Origin: Dactylonectria macrodidyma
Taxonomy: Eukaryota; Ascomycota; Sordariomycetes; Hypocreales; Nectriaceae
Direction of reading: 5' to 3'
NCBI GenBank assembly: GCA_020744425.1
Contig: JAGMUV010000024.1
Span: 434,001 to 498,000, forward strand
Length of the DNA: 64,000 nt
In this document: positions 33,514-44,400 of the stretch, piece after piece
Layout of the letters: every line of letters starts with the position of its first letter
Position numbering within the stretch: position 1 is the first letter of the stretch
Position numbers and translations under genes: made by a program
Notes under the pieces: generated by a model
Seen by the model: only the letters and a program-made list of their open reading frames with translations
Database searches by the model: none
What the model was told of the DNA's origin: nothing

Positions 33514-35695
33514 CTACTTTACCTGCGGGTCGAAGATTTTTCCGGGATTCATCAGCCAGTTTGGGTCAAGACTCTTCTTGATGGCCCTCATAACTTGGAT
33601 AGGCGCGTCCCCCAGTTCCTTCTGCAGAGAGTCTTTCTTCCCAAGACCAATGCCATGTTCGCCCTGAAAGCATTTTCAGTTAATTGTCGTTATTCTAACC
33701 AGGGATATGGATCGTAGCTTACCGTGCAAGTTCCTTCCATTTCAAGAGCTCGATCCACCATTTTGTGGACACAGTTTTCAACACTGGTACGTTCTTTCGC
33801 GCCATCGAATAAGATAGTTTCGTGAAAGTTGCCGTCGCCAACGTGCCCAAGGACACTCCCAAATAATCCCAGTGCATCCAAGTCCTTTTTCGACAACTCT
33901 GAATAAGATCCATTCTCAGCATAAAACAGCATCACGTCCCAAATTAAGGACTTACCAATCAGTTCAGCAACCCTAGACAACGGGACAGCGACGTCTGTCG
34001 ACCACACTTCGCTACCCGACTCTCGCAAGGATAGCATGCTCCACAATGCCTCTTTTCTGGCAGACCAGAGTCGCTTCTGTTTCTCGGGGTCATTCTCAAA
34101 CTGGAACTCCAGCGTGTTGTATCTCTTGGCGATGTTCTGCACTTGCTTGATGTCGTCTGCGACGCCGGCTTTTGTGCCACTGAACTTGAAGAACAGCGTT
34201 GGCTTCTCCGTCCAATGCCTGCCTGTGGCACCTGACCTGTTAATGACGTTCATTTGCACATCATCCAGGATTTCAACGGCGCCAACCAGGATGCCCTTGT
34301 GGATCACGTCAACGGCCATGCTCGCAGCATCCTTGATAGTTGGGAATGCGAGGACTGCTACCCCAGTTTCTTCTGGAATAGTCGCCAGCTTCAAGGTCGC
34401 TTCCGTCACGAACCCCAAAGTTCCTTCGGAGCCTACGAAGAGGGAGTTTAAGTTGTAACCGGCAGATGACTTTCTGTGTCGTGTCAATACCAGTAGTCCG
34501 CATTCTCCTACCAGTTTCTCAACCTACCGAGGCCTTCTGCGTGTTTTTAGAATTGTTCCATCACTCAGCACAACTGTCAAATTGACAACCCAGTCTTTCA
34601 TGGTGCCGTACCGCACAGCATTTGTTCCGCTGTAAAATCAGCTTACTACCTTCTCAGTGATGCAATGAACATACCTGCAGTTTGTGCCTATCATACCTCC
34701 AATTTGCGCCTGCCCCAGATTAGCAGAAGGATTTGCAGGGCTGCTGACGGTTTACTATACCGATGGCCCAGGGTCCATGGGAAAGAAGAGGCCACTGTCT
34801 TTTATCCTTTCATTCAAATCGGCCCACGACAAAGAGGGCTGAACCTGAACGTTCATACTAAACCTTGTCAGCTATTAGAAGCCCAGCAAAGATAGCTGGT
34901 CGTTGCTCACTCGTCGCGGTGGAACTTCAATATCTTATTCATCTCCACAAAGTCAATGCTTATCCCTCCAAAAGGCGCTGAGAAATGGCCCTCAACACTC
35001 GATCCACCAGAATATGGTACTAGTTGTTACGATCAATCAGATAAGGCAGGCAAGGTTTTTTGGGAAGAATTAAGAACACTGACTCATTGGTACACGGTAT
35101 TTGGTGCATATCTTGGCAATTTCTGATACTTGCTCTGTGGAACTGGGAAACGCCACTGCTACTGGCAACCTGTCAATGTTGATTGATGACCATTCTGAGT
35201 ACCCGTGCGCTTTTAAAATCTCGTCTTCAATGCTGACGCCATCCTCTCCGAGAAGTGCTCGAAGTTCGTCAACGGCCTATCACGCACAATTAGCCGCTTC
35301 TCGTTGAAGTCAGAAGAAAAACCACAGTAAGATTTTGGTTCAATCTCTGCTGTTCACAGACTCACATGTTCCATTTCAACCCTTGTAGCGTACACTGGCT
35401 GAGAGCCAGGCTTGTGTGCGCCCTCATTCTTAGGGTGTTGTGCATTTTGTCCTATCAACCATCCTCCAATGCCAGTAGCGGTTGCTGAGAATAGGAGAAG
35501 CAGTGCACGGAAGCTATTACCACTTGAAGGGTGGTTGCCTCGTGGTAATTTATCATCTTGAGAAGTCGCAAAACTGCGCTTAGTCCCCTCTCCAAGACAG
35601 ACACTTACACGTGGGATCCAAATCTGTCGTGGAGTAGCCGCATGTCCGCGCCTCGGAGCAGTCAAGCTGATTAATCGTCCAGCCTTCAGTAACAT
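33514..35695 (-). CDS. Mitochondrial FAD-linked D-lactate-type (D-2-hydroxy-acid) dehydrogenase
   Basis: Nine exons: 35695-35366, 35276-35084, 35019-34911, 34857-34761, 34709-34675, 34629-34528, 34473-33956, 33898-33723, 33663-33514; 569 aa. Every junction preserves conserved sequence. The N-terminus is basic and Ser/Arg-rich ([20 protein letters not shown]) with one membrane helix ([19 protein letters not shown]), fitting inner-membrane targeting as in yeast Dld1. The FAD-binding PCMH domain has [12 protein letters not shown] (about residue 176) and [18 protein letters not shown]. The C-terminal FAD-oxidase domain has [11 protein letters not shown] and [11 protein letters not shown] (521 onward). 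It oxidises a D-2-hydroxy acid and passes electrons to cytochrome c or quinone. It is divergent from the Zn2Cys6 regulator across 289 bp carrying two CGG-N7-CCG sites. Confidence 0.92.
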
Positions 35696-35852
35696 GTTGC
35701 GGTAAAGTGATATGTTCTGATGGCGGTGCGAAGTAACAATTGTAAACAGATTCCGCTACAAACAGTGGCTTCTAGGCCGGACATGATATCGTGACGGACC
35801 CGGGCCATTTCCGGAACCCTAACTGATCTCTAGCTTAAGCATTCCGATACCT

Positions 35853-35865
35853 CGGATAATTCCCG
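35853..35865. promoter_or_regulatory. CGG-N7-CCG site in the dehydrogenase/regulator promoter
   Basis: CGGATAATTCCCG inside the 289-bp bidirectional promoter. The surrounding 16 bp (35852-35867) match the TPP-promoter site at 30242-30257 exactly, in opposite orientation. Confidence 0.65.
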
Positions 35866-35933
35866 AAAGCCGTCAGCTGAGCTGTCCTACAGAGGACTAG
35901 TTCGTCACGTGGGTCCCTAGCATATCAATTCCT

Positions 35934-35946
35934 CGGAAAGTATCCG
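35934..35946. promoter_or_regulatory. Second CGG-N7-CCG site in the dehydrogenase/regulator promoter
   Basis: CGGAAAGTATCCG, 39-51 bp before the regulator's start codon, suggesting autoregulation. Same spacer as the neighbouring sites. Confidence 0.5.
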
Positions 35947-35984
35947 GCCGAAGGTTGAATCTGCTCCATCCTGACGTGATATCG

Positions 35985-38731
35985 ATGCCCAGCCCAATGC
36001 CGTCCGACGCAGAAGCGCCCTACCTAGAAGAGGCTTCGAGGTCTGCAAAGCGCAAGAGAGTCGCTTTGGCCTGCGACAATTGCCGTGAGCGCAAGGTCCG
36101 CTGCAATGGAACTAAGCCGCTCTGTGGGCCCTGCGGTAAGCGCGGCGAAGATCCAGCGAACTGCAAGTACACGGTGATAGCGAATAGCGCAAAGCGGGTC
36201 AGCGAGCAAGAGTAAGTGCATTGGACGACCTCTTTCAAGCTGTACTCTGTACTGATTGGTCTTTGAGATACATCGCGTCGCTGCAGTCCCAGGTTCTACA
36301 GCTTCAGCAGACTGTTAGTGACCTCAAAGAACGTCCAGGGACATCTGGCGGGAGTTATGGAGGCGGTGATGTTAGTAACAGTCCAGGTGCTGGTAGCAGC
36401 ATCGTAGTATCTGCAAGTCAAGGAGATGACGGCCCAATGTCAACCAATACTACACCTTCCAGGAACACCATCCCACACCGGACAACTCCATTGACCAGCC
36501 AAGACGAACAAACTCTTACAATTGAGCATCAGTCTTTCCCTCCACCGCTGGATACCAGTGGTCAGCCTAACGGTCCGAGTCCCATCAGCGCCATGGGGGC
36601 CACCAACTCTATCCAGGCTGAGCCGGTCATGTCAAGAGGCAATGAGTTTTATGGGCAGTCTTCTGTCTTGTCTCTACTGCGCGAAGTTCCTCGTTCTGAT
36701 AGACAACCCGATGGTCCAAGCACTCCAGCGAGGTTGAATAGAAAGCAGCCAAATACCCCAGGACGAAACAGTTCGAACAGCCGTCCAGGAATCAACTCAA
36801 TGTTGCAATCACAATACGCACTGCCCCCTCGAGAAGTAGCGGATGAGCTCTTACGCTGCTACTTTTCACACATGCACATCTTGTACCCATTGATCCATTC
36901 GGTCGGCTTTCGGAGTCGATACGAATCCCTCTGGACTGGTACCGGATATCAAGACCTACCAACTGATGATGGACTCGACATTGGTCTGGGCGGCGCAAGA
37001 TGTCCTCGCCCTGTCTTCTTCTGCGCACTCAACGCCGTGTTTGCTCTTGGGTGCGAGTTCTCTGACTTTGCCCCCGATGAAAAAGAAGCAGCGTGTGCCG
37101 TCTTCTACGGGAGGATGAAGGATCTTCTTCACATCGAGCTCCTCGATAACGGCAGCATCGCTCACGTCCAGGCCCTGTTACTAGCAGTTCACTACTTGCT
37201 TTGCACACAGTATCCAACTCGTTGCTATAACATCATGGGGCTTGCATGCCGTATGGCTGTTGGTCTTGGCCTTCACTCGAACAAATTCTCGGAGCGCAGC
37301 TCTTTCACAGAGACAGAACTAAGGCGCCGGGTGTGGTACGGCTGCCTACAGATGGAAATGCAAGTATATATCTCTCATTTTGAGTATGTTCACTAACTCT
37401 CATACAAGGACTGTAAGCATGACACTGGGTCGTCCACCCTCAATGCGCATTGTCAACGATGTGCCATTGCCCAGTCCAATAGATGATGCACATCTTCCAC
37501 TTCATGGAGATCAAATGCAGCAACAGGAACAGCCAAGCACCGTGTATCTATTCACCGTCGAGAACATCAAGTTGGCCAAAATCCTCGCCGTCATTCTGGA
37601 CCAAATCTATCACCCAGTGTCTACGGAGATCTCATTCAGAAACCAACCGACTTCTCCTTCAAATCATCAAGACTTGAATGCAGTGATGCAGCTTGATGCC
37701 TTGCTCGAAGATTTCAAGAACTCACTGCCTGATGTACTACGCTGGGATCGTATCATAGAAACATCCCCCGAAATCTCAGCAGTCCTCAAACGCCAATCAT
37801 ATATTCTTCAGGCACGGTAAGGCTAACATTAGAGAGTGTTTAAGTATCATACTAAATCTCCTGGTCATAGATATCTTCACTTGAAGATTCTCCTTTTTCG
37901 TCCTAGCTTCAGCTGGTTCTGTGCGTCCACGCGTTCAGAGCTGCAACGACGGGAGAACACCGATCCATCGAATAGAGTCCCGAGCCGGCCAAAAGAAACT
38001 GACTTAACCATGTCTTTATTAGTTCCATGTGCCATCGCGTGTGTTAACGCAACGTGCGAGCTAGTCGCATCCATTGAAAGGTCCACCAACGAACACGTCA
38101 CAGGGGCATGGTGGTTTCGCTTATTCTGTGATTATCACCTTTCATCATGGGGGAATTGTTGGCTGACAAGCTCCACAGATCTCATGACATCCGGAACGAT
38201 ACTTATTCTAGCCGAGTGTATGCAATTAAACAAGCAACACTTCAACCAAGCGACACTAAATCTGGCATGGGAAAGCTGCCTCAGCAACCTGGAACAAATG
38301 GGCAATCATCACTCCCAAGCTCGGGGATACACACAATCACTGAAGCTTTTGCGAGAACGAGCACTGGAAACTTATAGCAGTGCGGGCCCACTCCCTACGC
38401 AACCAATAATAGAGAACGTTGCTAACGTCTCATTACTTTAGTATCGAGCGACCAAGCCAGACAATCCAGGTCCGCATCCCAACGCCGAGGGACCGAAGAC
38501 ACCCGTGACACTCATCACCCTCCGCAATCCCAATCAAAAAGTCAAGTCAGTGAGGTGGATGACAGATTTTCCGAACCAACATTTGACGTTGGTTGGATGG
38601 AGGACTACGTTGACGAGTTTGGAGTCACTCCGCTGCTTGAAAACTGGGAGACTGGTATCGAGACTATCATGATGCCGTCGAACGTCGCAGGCGATTTTGG
38701 TAACTCATACCCTATGCCCAGCTTTACGTGA
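35985..38731 (+). CDS. Zn(II)2Cys6 transcription factor, divergent from the D-lactate-type dehydrogenase
   Basis: Six exons: 35985-36211, 36268-37359, 37409-37816, 37871-38127, 38179-38379, 38442-38731; 824 aa. The N-terminal zinc cluster has Cys30, 33, 40, 47, 50 and 60 (ACDNCRERKVRCNGTKPLC), followed by a short linker and a coiled coil (YIASLQSQVLQLQQTVSDLK). The fungal TF domain follows: LLRCYFSHMHILYPLIHSVG, then CRMAVGLGLHSNKF and the usual MTLGRPPSM. The third exon is joined through a GC-AG intron with perfect GCAAGT donor. The start could also be 35955 or 35997. The two CGG-N7-CCG sites in its promoter and two in the TPP promoter make it the likely local regulator; this is inference. 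Confidence 0.88.
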
Positions 38732-39142
38732 ACTGGTGTGAATGCGCCAATAGTTCTACGATGGGTTCTTCATGGAGTGCATGGTGGACAATCTAACTCA
38801 TTTATCTGGCGAAGCGTATTTCTCCTAGACTGATTGCTATCAGCTCACATACCCCATCGAAGGGTCCGAGGTAGGCTAAATCACCACATCTGCGAGCAAA
38901 TTTGGAGAATGTCCAAAAATGGGTCATGTTGGAGGTGATGGTGGCTTATACGTGTGATGTAACATGAGTGCGGCGGTTAAGAACCGCTGATTGGACTCGG
39001 GGCCCCTACAGGGGGCTAGTCTCAAGTTTGGCTGGCGCTTCGGTGGCACTGCTGACCAACACCAAGCAACCAAGCGTCGTCTATGCACTTCCAAAATTAC
39101 TCCGTCTTTCCTAATCTCATTCTTCTTTTTGTCATCATAATC
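38732..39142. other. Intergenic region with a palindromic CGG site
   Basis: 411 bp between the regulator and an unknown gene. It contains GCGGTTAAGAACCGC at 38973-38987, a near-perfect palindrome that is also CGG-N7-CCG. Confidence 0.45.
38974..38986. promoter_or_regulatory. CGG-N7-CCG site upstream of the unknown gene
   Basis: CGGTTAAGAACCG, 157-169 bp before ATG 39143. It has the same half-sites and spacer as the four sites at 30148, 30244, 35853 and 35934, so the unknown gene may join that regulon. Confidence 0.4.
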
Positions 39143-40360
39143 ATGTCTTCTACCGAGGCCTCAGATACTGAGGTGAAAGACCTCGATGTGCTCGACGGCG
39201 AGCATCTGGTCACCTTTCATCAAGCGCTCCGGCGTATCCTAGCCACACCCCATGCTGAATTCGCTTACGCCCAGATCCTCGATGGTCTACCCACAGAAGC
39301 ATCGCTTGGAGACTCATTCTTGTATATGGAGAGTCACCCTGTTTACAAATTAGGACACAAGGATCTTTGCGAGGGTTTCATCGAAAAGGCGCGAGACTTC
39401 AGGGGGGGATTTAATCCATCAGACTTGTGCTTCAAACAATCCGTGAGCACAGCCATTCCTTCTGATCTTTCATGTATTCCTCAGTTCTGTGGAAAAAACT
39501 GACAATCATAGCTTCTTGTTGCATTTCAAAATACGACACCAAATTCGAAGCCTTTCTACTTGAGGCTGATTGAGCTTGTTGTCGTTGCATGCCATCAGAT
39601 CGCTGCTCATCTCTTTGAATTGGATAGTGGAGCCCACAAACACCAACTCCATCAGGATTGGCTAGATATTGAGAATCAAGCGACTGGCGATGGCCTAGAC
39701 CTCCGACCCTACGACCCCCCTGTGGCAGCGTTTTTTCATAAAGCATATCAGAGTGCTGAGCAGTATCCCAGAGGCTTGGCAGATGTTGTTGGATACTGGG
39801 CGGAAGGCAAGATCTTTGGAGGTGTTGTGGTCTTCGATCGTGGCGAAACAGAGCAAGAAGTAAGCGTCGCAGAAATCCTGTCCGACACTTCATGTGACTG
39901 ACCAGCTCGACAGTGCAATTCCATGTGGATATACGGAAGTGACATATTCGACCCAAAGACAATATATCCACCAACGGAAGAGCAATTTGACGCTCTAGTC
40001 GACTTCCTGCTTGGTGGTCCTAATAATACCGCATGTCCTCTCCCCATACAAGGCACACGCCTGAACCGACCACGCTGGGATCCCGATCATGCCATCGCCC
40101 GCTTCCACATCTTCCGTGACAAATGGGAGCGTAAGATCCCTGCGGCGCCCCTGCAGCATGAGTGTGTACGGAACAGCAAGGACTGGCCAGAGCTTGACGA
40201 CAGAAACTTGGTTCAAATACAACTTACGAATAGGCAATGGGGCGCTCCCGTCGACGAGGAGGCGCTGGCAGCTGCTGAAGAACGGCTGAAGCTAGTCACT
40301 CCTTCGTCGCCATGCTGGAACCCGTATGTCATAGGTGCAGAACAGAACGAAGCTGGTTGA
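39143..40360 (+). CDS. Uncharacterised fungal protein
   Basis: Three exons: 39143-39442, 39512-39859, 39914-40360; 364 aa (20 residues longer if ATG 39083 is used, giving a hydrophobic start FPNLILLFVIIIM). Both introns have good GTGAGC/GTAAGC donors and ATAG/ACAG acceptors, and the reading frame is maintained, so the gene is real. I recognise no domain. The middle exon is helical (YLRLIELVVVACHQIAAHLF) and contains HKHQLHQDWLD. The last exon is Pro/Trp-rich (WDPDHAIARFHIFRDKWE) and reads as a soluble domain. No enzyme motif or signal peptide is evident with the 39143 start. A CGG-N7-CCG site upstream links it tentatively to the neighbouring regulator. Confidence 0.7.
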
Positions 40361-40518
40361 TTGGTCTATCTACTGCGCAAAATTCTATCGCCAGATTGGA
40401 GACATATTTTGCCTGTATATCTCAACCGAAAAAAGCAGCGATGGGCTCCTCAAGCTCCCAAGACGTAACACAATTATTCTCACCATCACTCAATCACTCT
40501 AAGTGGTCACTTAAACCA

Positions 40519-40809
40519 TCACTTCGACTGATGATTCTTCTTTGACGCTGTCCCAGTCTTCTTCGTCGATGAGGTGGCCTTATTGGGTTGGGCTGGCAAC
40601 TGCAGCATCGCCAATCTTTCGGTTATGGTTGGAGGGCTCCGGAGATACAGGTCCAACATTACTAGGTCGACTTTGTCCTTGGGCCTTAGTATCACGCGCA
40701 AGAATTAGTCCCCGATGCAAAAGTTCCTATAGTGTTGTATAGTCCTTGTATTCTTTACTTACGTGTATGTGGTACTACTGGCATGCGAAGGATTAGACCG
40801 AGTGGACAT
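40519..40809 (-). CDS. Possible small basic-tailed protein
   Basis: Tentative two-exon gene: 40809-40763 and 40684-40519, with a 78-bp intron (GTAAGT donor, ACTAAG acceptor), 70 aa. The N-terminus is Ser/Thr-rich (MSTRSNPSHASSTTYT), the centre is helical (KVDLVMLDLYLRSPPTITER), and the C-terminus is Lys-rich (KATSSTKKTGTASKKNHQSK). No family is recognised. The acceptor is weak and the branch point uncertain, so it may not be a gene. Confidence 0.3.
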
Positions 40810-41402
40810 TGTGTCAGATCGTTGGAAGTTGGTTTGTAGTGATAGATTTTCGGTGTAATTTGACATCAGATTGCACACCACCAAATGAAAGTTGAGCGTC
40901 GAATTCTTTGCTTGGTAGTCTAGAACCTAAATCGGCTCTCTACAGTCACCAGAAGATTCTTATACTCTCGTTTATGTCTCCAATCGCAGCAAATTGAGTT
41001 CATCGACACAGCGAGCTCAAAGCCTGGAGCTCTTAGCACAAGAGTCGCAGCACAGCAGCAGCCGTCCACGATTCTGCATTCGAAGCCCTCAGTACTCTCT
41101 AATGCGAGCGCAATCTTGTGACACGACTGTGCCTTTGCATATGATTAGCTCTTCTAGCTTACGTCAGGTGTGGGTATGTTGTCTTGATTGTAGCCAATAA
41201 CAGGCAAAGGCACCGTTGTGTCAGACGACATGGCGTCTCAGCCTGATGTGCTGGTCAGCGGCAGAATTGACGCTCCAGATCCAACTTGGACTTTATTTCC
41301 CACCCATCTAAAGCTTGCATCAAATTTTGAATCCCTCTAAGACGAAATTATTACCGTATTATCAGATCCAACTCAGAAGCCCCACTCCGAAGAGTCTCAG
41401 TC
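40810..41402. other. Intergenic region before the C2H2 gene
   Basis: About 590 bp. A 23-codon minus-strand frame starting near 41233 (MSSDTTVPLPVIGYNQ) ends at a GTAAGC donor but has no convincing next exon. Otherwise promoter space. Confidence 0.35.
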
Positions 41403-44400
41403 ATGGATTCGAACTCTCCTGGCCCTAGCAAGCATCCGCAACAAGACGGTACCATCCCCCCTCGACCAAAGACGCCTCTTGAGCCCAACCCGCACTTCTT
41501 TGGGGGCAACAACAGCATATTGCATGACACCTCGCCAGTGGACTATATGCACACAATTTTCGGTTTTGAGCCGGCTGTCGATACCCTTTTGAAATCTCAG
41601 AACTCCGTTCCTGCTCTAGAACCTGGTCGTACCATTTGTCCTAAGGACCTCGAGATAATTTCGCACCCCAATGATGGCAATGCATCGCCTTTGCATTTGG
41701 CTATCTTCCCACTCTCAGCTGGAATGGAGTCGAATAAGATCAATGACATGACGTTAGCTGACCCCCAACAAGGGGAGTATTGGTTCAAGGGCTTCGGTGT
41801 TAATTCATATCTTGATGGAGGCTCTGTAGAGAACGAGGCGTTTATTCACCAAGGAGAACTACATTGGGCAAAGAGCGGTGAGATTGAAACAACTCAAAGC
41901 AACTTAAAGGAAACGTAAGCTACCGTGACCTTTATCCGATATTCAATTCTTACCTCTAACAATCGATAGGAAGGGCTCCAAGCCACTCAGAGCCCCTTTC
42001 TTCTGCGATTACCCAGGTTGCAGAGGGGTAGGTTTTAGTAGCTCGAAGAACCTACGTGGACACAAAAACGCTATGCATCGTGAGTTATCAGCAGGAGGAC
42101 CTAAATACGTTTGTCGTTATGGTCAATGTGGATATTCCCCGAGGATTTGGCCTAGATCAGACAACTTTCGCTCTCATCTCAAACGAGTTCACGGACTGAC
42201 GTTACGCTCCGGCGACTCTGATGCCATTGCAAAATACATTTATCGGTATCTCAACTTTCCCTTTTCAACTTCTGTGGCGATCTAATTTTTGTGTAGTCCG
42301 TCTTGGGATGAGCCTATTCCACCACCTAATCAAACTCCACCCATTTTTTACCCCCTTACACACATGGAGCCCCACTCGAACTCACATCTGTTCCTTGATG
42401 ACACACTAGACAACACGCAAAACCCCGATAATGTGCAATCTTCAAAGCCGCCAATCGAAAAGTTTCACCAGGATAACCGACTCGACCACCATCTTGTTTT
42501 CGAGCGATTCGACGAGGCGGAGCAAGTTACGTCCGTCTTTGATACCCCTGAACCCCTATCCAAGGACGGCATGGCTCTTTCGGCTGATCATGAAGTCCGC
42601 ATCAAGCTCTCCATCCCAAACAACATTGAACATGGCGAGACACGCACACCGTTCACAGACTCTGGTTACGCAACGCTTCCGAATTATGATTTGATTGCAA
42701 AAAACCAGATGATTAACAGCAAAGAGCAGGCCCAAGAGTTGGTGCCGGGTTCAAGTGAAGATGGCCAGAGTGCAGTATTATCGGCGGCGACTTCCATTAT
42801 GCCCAGCGTCGCTCAACAATCCATCTCAGAAGTATGCAAAGACATCTATTATAGAATCGGTGATGAAATTCGAAACAACACCAACAACGGTGCAGTTACG
42901 CTTGACGCGCTTCCTGTCCTTATCAAGGCATTTGCGATAAAACTAGGCACCAGCCCTTCTACTGAAATGAACCGACGCATGATGCACTTTGTGTACAAGC
43001 ATCACGGGTGAGTATGAAGCTATTAACGGCCTTACGGACTGGCTGATGAAATCATACAGGCGTATAAGTCAACAGCTCGAAACTATGTTTCACCACGCTA
43101 CTGAGGACGATTTTGAAGGACGCTCGAACACTATGGGATCTATGTCTCTACGTGACAAAATGGACCTCTGGAACAGATCTACCGATGAACCATCAAAGTT
43201 TGGCCCTTCTGAATTATTTGAAGGAGTTGACGACGAGGACGAAGAAGATACGAATAGCGACTCTGAAGTACTGGCCTACAGCAAGATGATATTCTCCAAT
43301 ACAGCCTACACGTGGCTCATTCAGAACCTCTTGAAGCAATCGACGCAATACTGGGATGCAACACAACCCCGAATTATGATCGATATTGTTCGGCGACAAA
43401 TTCTGGGAAATCTTCCTGCTGAGAGAATCAGCAAAAGGAGAGACCCTGCCTCGTATGGTGCCACTTTCTGGCTGCCATGGCAGCCACTTTCAGAGCGTCT
43501 CATGGAAGAGCGAGCCAACCAAGGCGCAGCATCAATTGCTGAGGCTGTTGTTCTAACGGCTTCATCCGTGGACCAGGTTCAAGCCATCACCGTCAAGGGA
43601 TATCTTGACCAAACTTGGAGCCTAGATGGAGACGATCTTGTTATTGCATTGCAAAAGGCGGTTAATGCCAAGCCTGGGGATGTGATCTGTGGTGAGATCT
43701 TTATATCATATGTCCCTCAACGCATCGTCAAGTCTGACATCCTCTTCAGTTGTGCAGCCGAACAAACTGAGGATCAAAGTCACCGTTGAAGAATCAGCAC
43801 TAATTATTCATGTGGTTGGATCTGCTTGTTTCCTCGCTCAGTGTGGAGAACAATTAGCATGGCTTGGAGCCGCTCTTCAGCCGTCGCGCCCGGGTTTTGT
43901 TGTTCACAGCACGCCTTCTCTTACTGAGGTTGCGATACCACGTCCAGGGGTTGCATCGAATCCCCTATCAGTCTTACGTTTTGATAGCCATTTCAATACT
44001 CTGGACTTGTTAGAATCACAGCTTTCTCGTCGAGGATTTTGGGAGGGTCTGCCACGTCACCAAAATTGGGCTATCGGGGTCGAAAACATGGAAAATGATG
44101 CTCCAGTAATACTCAGGAAGCAATTAGAGGGAGCTCTAGCCCAGCCAGTCATCGTGCGAGGATTTCCTACCCGTCGCCGGCCCCAGCTTGATCTAGGTCT
44201 CGAAGTGCCAGCAACATTGCTCTTCAGTCTGGCAGATGAATTCAGTCAAGTCGCGGATGGCAAATGGCCTTGTCTCAAAGGACCGTCACACACGCTCAGC
44301 ATGGTCAAGAAGGCAGGTGGCATGATCACTTGGCATATTACTCGCAGCCCTGGAAACAGCTGTTCCTGCAGGATTTTGCCTTCGCCAGGACGAGGCATTA

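Noticed and set aside
41164..41233. Short minus-strand exon (MSSDTTVPLPVIGYNQ...) ending at a GTAAGC donor
   Set aside because: No credible downstream exon was found.
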